Assembly: GCA_905478225.1 (NCBI GenBank)
Contig: CAJQHR010000018.1
Location: 1 to 64,000, forward strand
Reading direction: 5' to 3'
From: an uncultured Crocinitomix sp.
GTDB taxonomy: Bacteria; Bacteroidota; Bacteroidia; Flavobacteriales_D; Crocinitomicaceae
DNA length: 64,000 bases
Positions 30,145-40,694 of this stretch are shown piece by piece. Below the pieces are notes generated by a model that worked only from the letters and a program-made list of their open reading frames with translations, ran no database searches and was not told the DNA's origin. How positions within the stretch are numbered: the first letter of the stretch is position 1; each line of letters opens with the position of its first letter. The position numbers were made by a program, and so were the translations under genes.

Positions 30145-30891
30145 ATGAATCTATTCGAACATATCGGGCGTTATTTTGGAATGCTAAAATCCGTTTTTTC
30201 TCGACCTGAAAAGGGAAAAGTGTTTCGAAAGATGTTTTTTTCAGAAGTAGATTCCATTGTAATTAATTCAATTCCATTAGTTGCATTCTTGTCGGTTTTT
30301 ATGGGAGGAGTAATATCTTTGCAGACTGCCGCAAATATGGGGTCACCTTTATTACCTGAATATACAATCGGTTACATTACACGGTCATCCACAATACTAG
30401 AATTTTCTCCCACAATTATTTCATTGATATTGGCCGGTAAAATCGGATCAAATATTGCGTCAGAAGTAGGGACAATGCGCGTGACTGAGCAAATTGATGC
30501 CCTTGAAATTATGGGAGTAAATTCAATTGGTTATCTCATGTTTCCAAAGATTTTGGCAACGACATTATTCTTACCATTCGTTGTCATTATTTCAATGACG
30601 CTTTGTTTAGTAGGAGGGTGGATAGCCGGAGTTCAGTCTGGCTTGTATTCGACTGAAACGTACCTTATTGGGATAAAAGCATTTTGGTATGAGGATCAAT
30701 TTTACTTATACTATGCCTTGTGTAAAACCATGATATTTGGGTTCTTAATTACATCAATCCCTGGTTATTTTGGTTATTATACAAAAGGGGGGTCGCTAGA
30801 AGTAGGGCGCTCAAGTACATCTGCTGTTGTTGCATCTTCTGTCGCGATTTTGGTAGCTAACTACATTTTAACACAATTAATTCTTGTTTAG
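30145..30891 (+). CDS. mlaE: MlaE/YrbE-family ABC permease
   Basis: EYTIGYITRSSTILEFSPTIISLILAGKIGSNIASEVGTMRVTEQIDALEIMGVN. Confidence 0.93.
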   Translation: MNLFEHIGRYFGMLKSVFSRPEKGKVFRKMFFSEVDSIVINSIPLVAFLSVFMGGVISLQTAANMGSPLLPEYTIGYITRSSTILEFSPTIISLILAGKIGSNIASEVGTMRVTEQIDALEIMGVNSIGYLMFPKILATTLFLPFVVIISMTLCLVGGWIAGVQSGLYSTETYLIGIKAFWYEDQFYLYYALCKTMIFGFLITSIPGYFGYYTKGGSLEVGRSSTSAVVASSVAILVANYILTQLILV

Positions 30892-31655
30892 TGATTGAGG
30901 TAACGGACATATCAAAATCATTCGGTGAAACGCAAATCTTATTCGATATTGATGCGAAATTTACGGAAGGGCAGGTAAACCTAATTATTGGTGCTTCTGG
31001 TCAAGGAAAATCAGTGTTAACAAAATGTATTGTTGGACTGCATGAGGTAGATGAAGGAGGAGCTGTTTTGTATGATGGTAGAGATTTTTCGGCCATGAAT
31101 CGTAGCGAACGCATTGAGATTAGAAAGGAAATTGGAATGCTTTTTCAAGGAAGTGCCTTGTTTGATTCGTTGACCGTTGAGGAGAACGTGGCTTTTCCGT
31201 TAAAGATGTTTACCGATATGTCTGATGCAGAAATGCGTGAAAGAGCAAATTTTTGTTTGAATCGGGTTGACATTATTGATAAAAATAGTTTATTGCCGGC
31301 TGAATGCAGCGGAGGAATGCAAAAACGAATCGCAATTGCAAGAGCTATCGCAATGAATCCAAAATATTTGTTTTGTGATGAGCCAAATTCAGGGCTAGAT
31401 CCCAAAACGTCGATATTAATTGATAACTTGATCAAAGAAATCACGTATGAGTATAATATAACAACGGTGGTCATTACGCATGATATGAATTCTGTAATGG
31501 AGATTGGCGACCATGTTATTTTTATAAATGAAGGTAGAAAATGGTGGCAAGGAAATAATGAGGAGATCATTAGAACAGACAATAAACAAGTGGTGGAATT
31601 TGTTTACGCATCATCATTCATGAAGAATTTAAGAGAGAAATTAATTAACGGTTAA
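30891..31655 (+). CDS. mlaF: MlaF-like ABC ATPase
   Basis: Walker A GASGQGKS, signature ECSGGMQKRIAIARAI, Walker B YLFCDEPNSGLDP. Confidence 0.93.
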   Translation: MIEVTDISKSFGETQILFDIDAKFTEGQVNLIIGASGQGKSVLTKCIVGLHEVDEGGAVLYDGRDFSAMNRSERIEIRKEIGMLFQGSALFDSLTVEENVAFPLKMFTDMSDAEMRERANFCLNRVDIIDKNSLLPAECSGGMQKRIAIARAIAMNPKYLFCDEPNSGLDPKTSILIDNLIKEITYEYNITTVVITHDMNSVMEIGDHVIFINEGRKWWQGNNEEIIRTDNKQVVEFVYASSFMKNLREKLING

Positions 31656-31667
31656 AAACTGAATATT

Positions 31668-32696
31668 ATGAGCGAAGAAGAAGGAAAAACATTTATCGAC
31701 ACATCTGCAAAGGATAGAAAACCTATAAAACCTGCGAATGACGGGAGTGGTAAAAAACGAGATGGAATTTATATCATTATTATTCTTCTTTTGCTATTAG
31801 GAGCAGGGTATATGGGTTACATGCTCTCTGAAAATAATAAACAAATTAACGAATGTTCAAACGAAAAAATTGAACTAGAAAACGAAATGGTTTCATTGAA
31901 TGAAATGATGTATGACCAGGGATTAGACATGGGGAATGATGTTAAGCAAAATTTGCAAAATATGTTAACTATGTATGACAAAATGGGGTCAGACAATAAT
32001 CAAATGAACGATAGTATTGCGGCACAAAAAGAAAAAATCCAAAATTTGATTTTAGAATTGGATGATGCTAAAGGCGATAAGCAACATTATATGAGTAAGG
32101 TGTATAAACTTGAAAAAGAAACCGAAACATTACGTTCAATAATGAAAGATTATATTCGAACAATTGATTCGTTGAATACAATTAACGGGGTATTAACGGA
32201 GAATTTAAGTGCCACTATGCAGGATTTGGATAATATGACCGAATCGCGAAATGATTTTCAAAACCAAACGGAAGAGTTATCAGATAAGGTAAATAAAGGA
32301 TCGAAATTAACCGCGTTTGGATTTACAAGCGAAGGAATTAAAGAAAAAGGTTCAGGTTCATATAAAGAAACAGAGCGTGCTTCAAGATGCACACATGTAA
32401 GGTCATGCTTTTCGCTTGGTGAAAACTCAATAGCCTCATCAGGAAATAAAACGGTTTATATGCGGGTCATTACGCCAGGTGGTTCAGTACTGAATTCGAG
32501 TAATGCAAACGCCTTAACAACAGAGGGTGGCCAATCCTTACTCTATTCTGATAAAAAAACGGTGAACTACCAAAACAAAGCGGTCGATTTATGTATTTTC
32601 CACGAGTTGGCGACTGAGCTTGATGAAGGGGACTATATTGCTGAAATCTACTGTGAAGGTGTTAAAATCGGATCGGATAGTTTTGTGCTTAAATAG
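31668..32696 (+). CDS. membrane-anchored coiled-coil protein
   Basis: Single N-terminal TM (IYIIIILLLLLGAGYMGYML), long heptad-rich region, C-terminal beta domain. No MCE signature seen. Confidence 0.65.
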   Translation: MSEEEGKTFIDTSAKDRKPIKPANDGSGKKRDGIYIIIILLLLLGAGYMGYMLSENNKQINECSNEKIELENEMVSLNEMMYDQGLDMGNDVKQNLQNMLTMYDKMGSDNNQMNDSIAAQKEKIQNLILELDDAKGDKQHYMSKVYKLEKETETLRSIMKDYIRTIDSLNTINGVLTENLSATMQDLDNMTESRNDFQNQTEELSDKVNKGSKLTAFGFTSEGIKEKGSGSYKETERASRCTHVRSCFSLGENSIASSGNKTVYMRVITPGGSVLNSSNANALTTEGGQSLLYSDKKTVNYQNKAVDLCIFHELATELDEGDYIAEIYCEGVKIGSDSFVLK

Positions 32697-32702
32697 TTTG
32701 CT

Positions 32703-33353
32703 ATGAACGGTTTCTCAAGAAATAAACTACCAAGTTTTATTGGATTAATAGCACTTATTTTAGTTTCAATAAATGGGCTTTCGCAAAAGTCAGACGCTGA
32801 ATTAACACAAGAAATAAAGTATTTTCAAATTGATCAGGACGTACATTACACGAACAGGAAAACATCTCCACTGCCGCGAAAGGAAAGGCGAAACTTCCAC
32901 GGGCATCAATTCTACCCGATAGACTTAAGTTATATTGTTGAAGCACAATTCAATCGAATAGAGGAAGACGACACATTGGAGTTGTTGAGTTCTTCAGGTA
33001 GCACTAAGCTTTATCGACCTTATGCTACGCTAAACTTTACCATTAATGGCGTTGCGTGTGAATTAACAGCTTTGCAGAGTATTAAATTGCGCGAAATTGA
33101 TGAGTACAAAAATTATTTATTTTTACCATTTAGAGATGCTACAAGCGGAAAAAGCTCGTATGGAGGTGGTCGTTATTTAGATTTTGAAATACCAAGTGAG
33201 AATACCATTACGTTAAATTTTAACTTGGCTTACAATCCTTATTGCGCCTATACGAGCAATTATAATTGTACCATACCCCCTAAAGAAAACACGCTAACGG
33301 TTGCTGTTAGAGCAGGGCTAAAGGCGCCAGCCGATCATAGAATAGGCGGTTGA
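32703..33353 (+). CDS. DUF1684-type exported protein
   Basis: 'FHGHQFYPIDLSYIVEAQF…YRPYATLNFTINGVACELTALQS…LFLPFRDATSGKSSYGGGRYLDFEIP…NLAYNPYCAYTSNYNCTIPPKENTLTVAVRAG'. Confidence 0.8.
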   Translation: MNGFSRNKLPSFIGLIALILVSINGLSQKSDAELTQEIKYFQIDQDVHYTNRKTSPLPRKERRNFHGHQFYPIDLSYIVEAQFNRIEEDDTLELLSSSGSTKLYRPYATLNFTINGVACELTALQSIKLREIDEYKNYLFLPFRDATSGKSSYGGGRYLDFEIPSENTITLNFNLAYNPYCAYTSNYNCTIPPKENTLTVAVRAGLKAPADHRIGG

Positions 33354-33502
33354 TTATTGGAAGGCTATTTGCATACCAGTTGACAGCACAGAAAGGTTTT
33401 AACAAAATAATAACATTCTTTTGGCCCTTTTTTGCGTTCCTTTATAAAGATGGTTTGATTTTTGCCATCTGAAATTGAAAAAACTTTAACAAAGCAGCAT
33501 AT

Positions 33503-34003
33503 ATGAAATTTATATTTTTTATTGTCTTCATGGTTTCTATCGGATCGGCGCAAGCAACTACAACGAACGATGAGTCAGGATTAAAATGGTATATCGATCT
33601 TGAAAAGGCACACAACGAAGCGGAAAAAACGAAAAAACCAATTTTCGGATTTTTTACCGGTAGTGATTGGTGTGGTTGGTGTATTAAATTAGAACGAAAT
33701 GTTTTTGCAAAACAAGCGTTTATTGATTGGGCGAATGAAAAAGTGATCTTATTGGAACTTGATTTTCCGAAAAGAATACCTCAAACACCCGAGTTAAAAA
33801 CGCAAAACCGAAACTTACAACAAGCATTTGGAGTGCGTGGTTACCCAACCGTTTGGTTGTTTACTTCTAAAAAAACAGATACAGGGGGTTTCAATTTGAC
33901 TCCGGTCGGTAAATTAGGTTATCCTACAGGTGCTGTAAAAGGAAAAGAAGAAGTGAAATTTTTATCTGACGCAAATAGATTATTGGCAGCAATGCCTAAA
34001 TAG
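33503..34003 (+). CDS. exported thioredoxin-fold protein
   Basis: Signal peptide; GFFTGSDWCGWCIKLERNVF (CGWC) and FGVRGYPTVWLF cis-Pro motif. Confidence 0.88.
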   Translation: MKFIFFIVFMVSIGSAQATTTNDESGLKWYIDLEKAHNEAEKTKKPIFGFFTGSDWCGWCIKLERNVFAKQAFIDWANEKVILLELDFPKRIPQTPELKTQNRNLQQAFGVRGYPTVWLFTSKKTDTGGFNLTPVGKLGYPTGAVKGKEEVKFLSDANRLLAAMPK

Positions 34004-34036
34004 GCTTTCGCTAATTTCAATTAACACGATTTTTGA

Positions 34037-34064
34037 ATGAAAAAACGCAACTCAGTTGTGTTAT
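34037..34064 (-). terminator. Rho-independent terminator downstream of gpsA
   Basis: Minus strand AACACAACT-G-AGTTGCGTT followed by a T tract. Confidence 0.6.
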
Positions 34065-34111
34065 AGGATTGTTGTTTTCTGCTTTGATAGGGGAACAAAA
34101 GATGCTTATGT

Positions 34112-35113
34112 TTAGCTGAGTTTATCACTTAATATTCGAATCTCAATAACAGGTGAGATTCGCTCGTAAATGATGTTGTTTACCGCTTCAAGAATTGGCA
34201 TTTCTACCCCGTATTCCTTATTAATCTCAACTAAACACTTGGTGGCATAATACCCCTCCGCGATCATATCCATTTCCATTTGTGCGATCTTTACAGAATA
34301 ACCTTTGCCAATCATATAGCCAAAAGTTCTATTTCTTGAAAATTTAGAATAGGCCGTAACTAATAAATCACCCAAATAAGCAGATGAGTTTACGTCTCGG
34401 TGAATTGGATGCACTTCATCAATAAAATTCTCAATTTCTTGAATCGCATTGGATATCAAAACCGATTGATAGTTATCTCCATATCCGAGACCCGCACATA
34501 TTCCACTGGCAATCGCATAAACATTCTTCAAAACCGCCGAGTATTCCGCACCGAAGATATCATCTGATACGGTCGTCTTGATATATCGCGATTGTAAGCG
34601 TTCTGCAATGTATTCTGCCATGTCCTCATCCTGCGACGCAATGGTTAAATAAGAAAGGCGCTCTAGTGCAACTTCCTCCGCATGACAGGGTCCGCAAATA
34701 ATTCCAATATTATCATATGGTACCCCGAGAAACGAGTGGTAAAACTCACCAGGAATTTCATTTACTTCTGGAATAATTCCCTTTACGGCTGAGAATATGA
34801 ATTTATCCTTCAATTTTTCTTTCGGAAATTTTTCGAATAGTCCGTATAAAAATGCCGAAGGAGTGGCAATAATAATGATTTTTGAAGGCTCAATAATTTC
34901 AACCAAATCGTTACTCACATTAATTCGCTCTAGGTCAAATTCAACTGATTGTAAATACTTTGGATTATGGCGGTATTTAATTATGTGGGCGGCTGAAGAC
35001 TCATTGTTCATCCACCAATTAACCACGTGTTTTTGACTAGTCAAAATTTTGACCAAAGCTGTAGCCCAACTTCCTCCACCAATCACCGCTATTTTATGCT
35101 CTACGTTTACCAT
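34112..35113 (-). CDS. gpsA: NAD(P)H-dependent glycerol-3-phosphate dehydrogenase
   Basis: IAVIGGGSWATALVKIL; AVLKNVYAIASGICAGLGYGDN; TAYSKFSRNRTFGYMIGKG. Confidence 0.93.
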   Translation of the reverse strand: MVNVEHKIAVIGGGSWATALVKILTSQKHVVNWWMNNESSAAHIIKYRHNPKYLQSVEFDLERINVSNDLVEIIEPSKIIIIATPSAFLYGLFEKFPKEKLKDKFIFSAVKGIIPEVNEIPGEFYHSFLGVPYDNIGIICGPCHAEEVALERLSYLTIASQDEDMAEYIAERLQSRYIKTTVSDDIFGAEYSAVLKNVYAIASGICAGLGYGDNYQSVLISNAIQEIENFIDEVHPIHRDVNSSAYLGDLLVTAYSKFSRNRTFGYMIGKGYSVKIAQMEMDMIAEGYYATKCLVEINKEYGVEMPILEAVNNIIYERISPVIEIRILSDKLS

Positions 35114-35527
35114 TCTAAGATAACGTACTTCTGTAAAAACAGTTCTTTAAAACCCGAAATTTACTGCCATACGAATTAAACAAAAATATAAAATTCTGCG
35201 AATAAGAGGGCGGATTCTTAACATTAATCTATGTTTGGCAAATAATCACTTTTGAATTAGGCGAATTCGATAGGTAAATAAGGTGATCTAGTGGTCAGAA
35301 GGTGAGTTTAATACCAATCCTGTTCAAGTTTGTGAAGTGCTTAACAACCTTTCTTAGTGAATGAAATTATTAGAAAGGGTATAGACGATAAAGTAGTTTT
35401 TCTAATTTAGGTTTTAATGGTTAAATAACTAATGCAGCTGAATTTTTACAATTCATCTTAGGAAATCAACATTTCAGTGATATAATAGAGGCAAAGTGGA
35501 AATCTCCTAGTACTTTTATTGTCATAA

Positions 35528-37882
35528 ATGATGATCCGAATGAAGAGCATACTTTTTATATTTCTTTTTTTCGCAGCTATGGCCCACGGGCAAGAAATCA
35601 CGAAAACAATTAGGGGCACTGTTACAGATAAGGAAACCTACGAACCTTTAATTGGTGCAAAAGTAATTTTATTAAATAGCGATCCATTAATTGGAGCCGT
35701 CACCGATAATGACGGTAATTTCAGATTAGAAAACGTGCCATTTGGAAGGCAATCTATTCGAATTACGTATATCGGATATGAACAGTACACGCTTCAAAAC
35801 ATTGACTTAACTTCTAAAGGTGTTGTTTTGACGGTGCGGATGGTTGAGGCGGTAAATGTAATGGACAAGGTGGAGGTGAAGGCGACCGAAAAAGGAGAAA
35901 CCATTAATAAAATGGCAACGGTGAGTGCGCGCTCATTTTCTGTTGAAGAATCGAATAGGTTTGCAGGGAGTAAAAATGACGTAGCTCGAATGGCGCAAAA
36001 TTTTGCAGGCGTTCAAGGTTCTGATGATTCTAGGAATGATATTGTGATTAGGGGAAATTCACCGTCAGGGGTTTTATTTCGGATGGAAGGAATTGATATT
36101 GCAAATCCGAATCACTTTGCCCGTTTTGGAACAACAGGCGGTCCAATTAGTATGTTGAATAATAATGTGATGGCCAATTCTGATTTCTTGACAGGAGCTT
36201 TTCCTGCCGAATATGGAAATGCAATTGCTGGTGTGTTTGATTTGAAGATGCGTACTGGAAATAATGAGAAGCACGATTTTATGTTTCAAATTGGATTTAA
36301 TGGAGCTGAACTTATGGCTGAAGGACCTATTTCTAAAAAGAAAGGTTCGTCTTATTTGCTCAATTACCGCTATTCAACACTGGGATTATTTAAATTAATT
36401 GGAATTAATTTTGGATCCACGGCCGTTCCAAACTATCAAGACGGAAGTTTTAAGCTAAACTTTCCTTCAAAAAAAGGGTTGACAACTGTATTTGGAATTG
36501 GCGGCTTAAGCTTGATAAATATCATTGCTTCAGAAGCCGATAGTTCAGACCTTTTTGCAATTGACTATAGCAATACATCTTTCCGATCGAATGTGGGTGT
36601 AATTGGGGCTTCGCACAGACAAAGAATAGGTGGTAAATCGTACATCAACATTTCTTTAGGACTTCAAACGGCAATAAATCGGGTTTTGAATGATACGGTA
36701 GACTTTGAATTTAATAATTCCTTCACAACTTACGTCAGTAATTCAGCAATCTCGAAACAAACTACTGATATATTCTACAATAGAAAATTAAGCGCCAAAC
36801 ATTTAATTAAAATTGGGTTTCATTCTGATTTGTATATTTTGAATTTGAATGATTCACTTTATGATCGCGGTTTGGCTGCGTTTCGAGATTTAAGAGACTT
36901 TAATGGAAACACTTTTTTATACCAACCTTATGCGCAATATCAATTCCGCCCAACTGAAAATATTACGCTAAATGCGGGTCTGCATTTGCAAAGCTTAACA
37001 TTGAATAATCGTTTCGCTACTGAACCACGATTTGGTGCATCATGGAATCTCTCAAAATCTGATAAATTGAGTTTTGGATATGGTTTGCACAGTCAAATGC
37101 AGCCCATAGAATTGTATTTTGTTCAAACTTCAATTGACGGTATAGTTAGTCAGCCCAATGAAAAGCTTGATTTTAGCAAAAGCCATCATTTGGTTTTGGG
37201 TTATGAACATAGATTTCCATTTGGAATAACAACAAAGCTCGTAGCGTACTATCAATACTTATATGATATTCCAGTTCAAAACACAACTTCTGCTTATTCT
37301 ATTTTGAACTTTGGGGCAGATTACGTATCCATCATTCCTAGTAATCTAGAGTCATCAGGGACGGGAGAAAATTATGGTGCAGAGTTGACCATTGAAAAGT
37401 TTTTGGATAAAGGGTTTTACTTTTTAATCACCACATCAATTTATGAATCCTTCTATACCCCAAGTGATGGTAAAAAATACAATACGGCATTCAATGGCAA
37501 TTACACCGCAAATGGTCTAGTGGGCTATGAAGTTAGATTTGGAGGCGGTAAATCCGCGTTAACTTTTGATCTGAACCTTACATTGAACGGTGGCAGAAGA
37601 TATACGCCAATTCTTTTAGACGAAAGCATTCTAGCAGGGGAAGAAGTGAAAGATTTTGATAATGTGTATGGCAGTCAATATGATAAATACATGCGCGCAG
37701 ATTTTAGAATTGCATTTAAAACAATAGGCGAAAAAGTAACACAAGAATGGGCCATTGATATACAGAATGTGACAAACCGAAGAAATGTGTTTTACACACA
37801 ATATAGCCCTGCATCAGAAGTGGTAAGAACAACCTATCAAACAGGATTTTTGCCAATAGGACAGTATCGTATCTATTTCTAG
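35528..37882 (+). CDS. TonB-dependent receptor with N-terminal carboxypeptidase-regulatory-like domain
   Basis: 'IRGTVTDKETYEPLIGAKVILLNSDPLIGAVTDNDGNFRLENVPFG', plug domain 'DIVIRGNSPSGVLFRMEGIDIANPNHF'. Confidence 0.92.
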   Translation: MMIRMKSILFIFLFFAAMAHGQEITKTIRGTVTDKETYEPLIGAKVILLNSDPLIGAVTDNDGNFRLENVPFGRQSIRITYIGYEQYTLQNIDLTSKGVVLTVRMVEAVNVMDKVEVKATEKGETINKMATVSARSFSVEESNRFAGSKNDVARMAQNFAGVQGSDDSRNDIVIRGNSPSGVLFRMEGIDIANPNHFARFGTTGGPISMLNNNVMANSDFLTGAFPAEYGNAIAGVFDLKMRTGNNEKHDFMFQIGFNGAELMAEGPISKKKGSSYLLNYRYSTLGLFKLIGINFGSTAVPNYQDGSFKLNFPSKKGLTTVFGIGGLSLINIIASEADSSDLFAIDYSNTSFRSNVGVIGASHRQRIGGKSYINISLGLQTAINRVLNDTVDFEFNNSFTTYVSNSAISKQTTDIFYNRKLSAKHLIKIGFHSDLYILNLNDSLYDRGLAAFRDLRDFNGNTFLYQPYAQYQFRPTENITLNAGLHLQSLTLNNRFATEPRFGASWNLSKSDKLSFGYGLHSQMQPIELYFVQTSIDGIVSQPNEKLDFSKSHHLVLGYEHRFPFGITTKLVAYYQYLYDIPVQNTTSAYSILNFGADYVSIIPSNLESSGTGENYGAELTIEKFLDKGFYFLITTSIYESFYTPSDGKKYNTAFNGNYTANGLVGYEVRFGGGKSALTFDLNLTLNGGRRYTPILLDESILAGEEVKDFDNVYGSQYDKYMRADFRIAFKTIGEKVTQEWAIDIQNVTNRRNVFYTQYSPASEVVRTTYQTGFLPIGQYRIYF

Positions 37883-37949
37883 ATCAATGAATTTTTAATA
37901 TTTTTTTGGAAACAAAGCGACAAGGCAAACAAATAAATATCTTTGCGCT

Positions 37950-38792
37950 ATGGCAAGAGTTTACACGGCGCATTGGAAAGATTATGAATTAATAGATGCA
38001 GGCAATAATCAAAAGTTGGAGCGTTGGGGGGATATAATAACCATTCGCCCTGAGCGAAACGCCTACTTTAAGCCCGTCTTAAATCGAAATGAGTGGCTGA
38101 GTAAAGCCCACTTCCAATTTAACGAGACTTCTAAAACAAAAGGGGATTGGGAGCAATTGAAAGTGGATACGCCTACCAATTGGCGTATTGAATGTAAACC
38201 TATCGTTTTCAATTTAAAACTAACGCAATTCAAACATACCGGCATTTTTCCTGAACAAAAAACAAATTGGGATTTTATAGAAAATCATTTAAAGTCGGGC
38301 GATAAATTTTTAAACCTATTTGGTTATACCGGCGGCGCTTCAATTGCTGCCCGATCTGCAGGTGCAGATGTGTTTCACTGTGATTCGGTAAAACAGGTCA
38401 ACGCGTGGGCAAAGGAGAATATGGAAAGTTCAAATTTGTCGGATATTAAATGGGTGCATGATGATGCGTTGAAGTTTGCACAGCGCGAATTAAAAAGAGG
38501 GAATAAATACGCCGGGATAATTATGGATCCGCCAGCTTTTGGAATAGGAGCAAAGAAAGAAAGATGGAAAATCGAGAATAAATTTCATGAATTACTAGAA
38601 GTTACTTTCGGATTGCTTGAGTCCGAAGGGTTTTTGATTGCCAACACTTATTCTCCGCGTTTAAATGCGCAAAAAATAAAAGAAATTGCGCATGAAGTAG
38701 TTCAAAACAAAAAAGTTGAAATATCCACCCTTGCGATAAAAAGCACAACTGGAAAAATTTTGGAATACGGCGACTTAACTCGGATTTATTAA
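37950..38792 (+). CDS. class I SAM-dependent methyltransferase (RlmI/RlmK-like)
   Basis: FLNLFGYTGGASIAARSAGADVFHCDSVKQVNAWAKEN; IIMDPPAFGIGAK. Confidence 0.85.
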   Translation: MARVYTAHWKDYELIDAGNNQKLERWGDIITIRPERNAYFKPVLNRNEWLSKAHFQFNETSKTKGDWEQLKVDTPTNWRIECKPIVFNLKLTQFKHTGIFPEQKTNWDFIENHLKSGDKFLNLFGYTGGASIAARSAGADVFHCDSVKQVNAWAKENMESSNLSDIKWVHDDALKFAQRELKRGNKYAGIIMDPPAFGIGAKKERWKIENKFHELLEVTFGLLESEGFLIANTYSPRLNAQKIKEIAHEVVQNKKVEISTLAIKSTTGKILEYGDLTRIY

Positions 38793-38899
38793 TTAGTGTC
38801 TTGTCGGGAATAGACGAATTTTTACAAATCGTATCTATTTTAAAAATTAGTTTTGTTTTCTCTTTATAGGAGATGCCTAAGCATCATATGAAAAGAAGA

Positions 38900-40528
38900 T
38901 TAATTAGAAACAATCACCTTTTCAGAAGTTGTCAATCCGCCGGATAACACTTCAACGATATACACACCATTACTGTATTTATCAATATCTAAAGTAATCC
39001 TGATTTCTTGATTCACTTCTGCTTCTTCATGCAGAAATATTTCAACTAATTGACCAGTTGGACTGTAGATACGAACGTCTGCATAATCATCAAAAGGAAG
39101 CTTTATAATGATGTTGCCATTTTCATGGAACGGATTTACAATTACTGCAATTGATATGTCGTCTTCAGAAACTTCTTTAACAATTTCCATGGTCTCAGTT
39201 GTTGCGCATCCATGATTTTCGGTTACGTTGACCTTGTATAATCCTGGACACAATCCCGTTTTAAATCCTTCAACTGAACCATCTTCCCATTCGTAAGTAT
39301 AAGGTGCGGTTCCGCCCGTTGGCAATACATTGATGGAAGCCTTGCAAATTTTATTGTTTACTGTAAATGAAGTAAGCGCTAATTCTTCTGGCTGAATGAT
39401 GGTAACTTCTTGTGTTTGAAAACAACCATTATAATCTACAATATTTACATCATATGTTCCTGCAGCCAAATCACCTCTCACATTGCCATACTCGCCATCA
39501 GGCCATATGTATAGATAGGGAGCGGTTCCTCCAATGGCATTTACTATGATTGACCCATCTGCTGCATCAAAGCAAGTTGCAGCAACAGCTTGATTAAGCA
39601 ATTGGATCATGTCTGGTTCATTTAAAACTAAATCAGACTTCGTTACTTCACAACCTAAGGCATCTGTTACAGTAACCTCATAGAATCCAGCAGGAACTCC
39701 TATAACTGATGGCCCAACATCACCTATAGACCAGTTGTACTCATAAGGCGCCATACCATCATCAGCAAATATATAAATTGCTCCGTTTGCAGACCCGACA
39801 CATGTCGGATCGTAAGAAACAAGCTCGCTAACTACCATGCCAATTTCAGGCTCTTCTACTTCAATGTATTCACTCGTATGGGTGCAACCATTTTGGTCAG
39901 TAACTTCAACATTATAAAAGCCAGCAGGAATATCAGTTAATTCACACCCTGTTTCGTCTGAAACAATCCAATCATAAGTGAAATCTGGAGTTCCACCACT
40001 AACCATCACTTGAACAGTTCCGTCATTACCATCTTTGCACGTTACTGCTGTAGCTGATAGTTGAACACCTTCTATTTTTGATACTATTTTTTTTGTAACT
40101 GGATTTGAGTATATCCATGGTTGAGAGCTCGATTCACGACACCCTCGTCTGTAGATAGTTGTTTCACTAAGAAGACCTGGTTCATAATCAAGTCCATTTG
40201 CTCCTGGAATTACAACCCATACTTCTCCGTAGATTTTACGCCCCCATTGAAACACTAAAAATCCTTCAATTTCACCTGAAGGTTCCGTCACATTTTTAAT
40301 AATGTCTGGAATACTTGGCCCGCAAAGAATTTCGGTTTCTGAAATTGTATCCGCATTATCAATGCCAGGTGTATTATCGTCGTCATCATCATCTTCTGCG
40401 CTGACTTGAGGTAGAGCTGGTAATTCAGGCGAAACAAAAAAAGCATTTACATTGCCATATGAAGACATGCTTAACAATACGATAGTTGCTAAGAGAATGG
40501 ATTTCAGAGTTAATGCGTTACTTTTCAT
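38900..40528 (-). CDS. SprB-repeat protein with T9SS type A sorting domain
   Basis: Repeats 'CKDGNDGTVQVMVSGGTPDFTYDWIVSDETGCELTDIPAGFYNVEVTDQNGC'; C-terminal 'ADVRIYSPTGQLVEIF…YSNGVYIVEVLSGGLTTSEKVIVSN'. Signal ATG at 40526-40528. Confidence 0.9.
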   Translation of the reverse strand: MKSNALTLKSILLATIVLLSMSSYGNVNAFFVSPELPALPQVSAEDDDDDDNTPGIDNADTISETEILCGPSIPDIIKNVTEPSGEIEGFLVFQWGRKIYGEVWVVIPGANGLDYEPGLLSETTIYRRGCRESSSQPWIYSNPVTKKIVSKIEGVQLSATAVTCKDGNDGTVQVMVSGGTPDFTYDWIVSDETGCELTDIPAGFYNVEVTDQNGCTHTSEYIEVEEPEIGMVVSELVSYDPTCVGSANGAIYIFADDGMAPYEYNWSIGDVGPSVIGVPAGFYEVTVTDALGCEVTKSDLVLNEPDMIQLLNQAVAATCFDAADGSIIVNAIGGTAPYLYIWPDGEYGNVRGDLAAGTYDVNIVDYNGCFQTQEVTIIQPEELALTSFTVNNKICKASINVLPTGGTAPYTYEWEDGSVEGFKTGLCPGLYKVNVTENHGCATTETMEIVKEVSEDDISIAVIVNPFHENGNIIIKLPFDDYADVRIYSPTGQLVEIFLHEEAEVNQEIRITLDIDKYSNGVYIVEVLSGGLTTSEKVIVSN

Positions 40529-40694
40529 CAGTGTAACTTCTAAAATAACGTTTTTTTTAATTACAGAAATTATAGCTAATGTATTAGTTTTAAATGAGTA
40601 ATGGCAATTTTTGGAATCGACAGAACTGATAAAGAACCGTATATCATTATGATTCAAAAAAATGACGAGAAAGGAGGACTAATTGTCGTGTTCT

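Noticed and set aside
31145-31582. Minus-strand ORF (145 aa) antisense to mlaF
   Set aside because: Shadow ORF with no independent evidence.
35114-35527. 414-bp intergenic region before the TonB receptor as an ncRNA/riboswitch
   Set aside because: No convincing conserved stem architecture could be recognised by eye, and no SusD or vitamin-transport context; would need Infernal/Rfam.
38900-40528. SprB-repeat protein as a novel adhesin system
   Set aside because: SprB repeats with a T9SS C-terminal domain are a well-known class of secreted Bacteroidota proteins; no accessory genes suggest anything new here.
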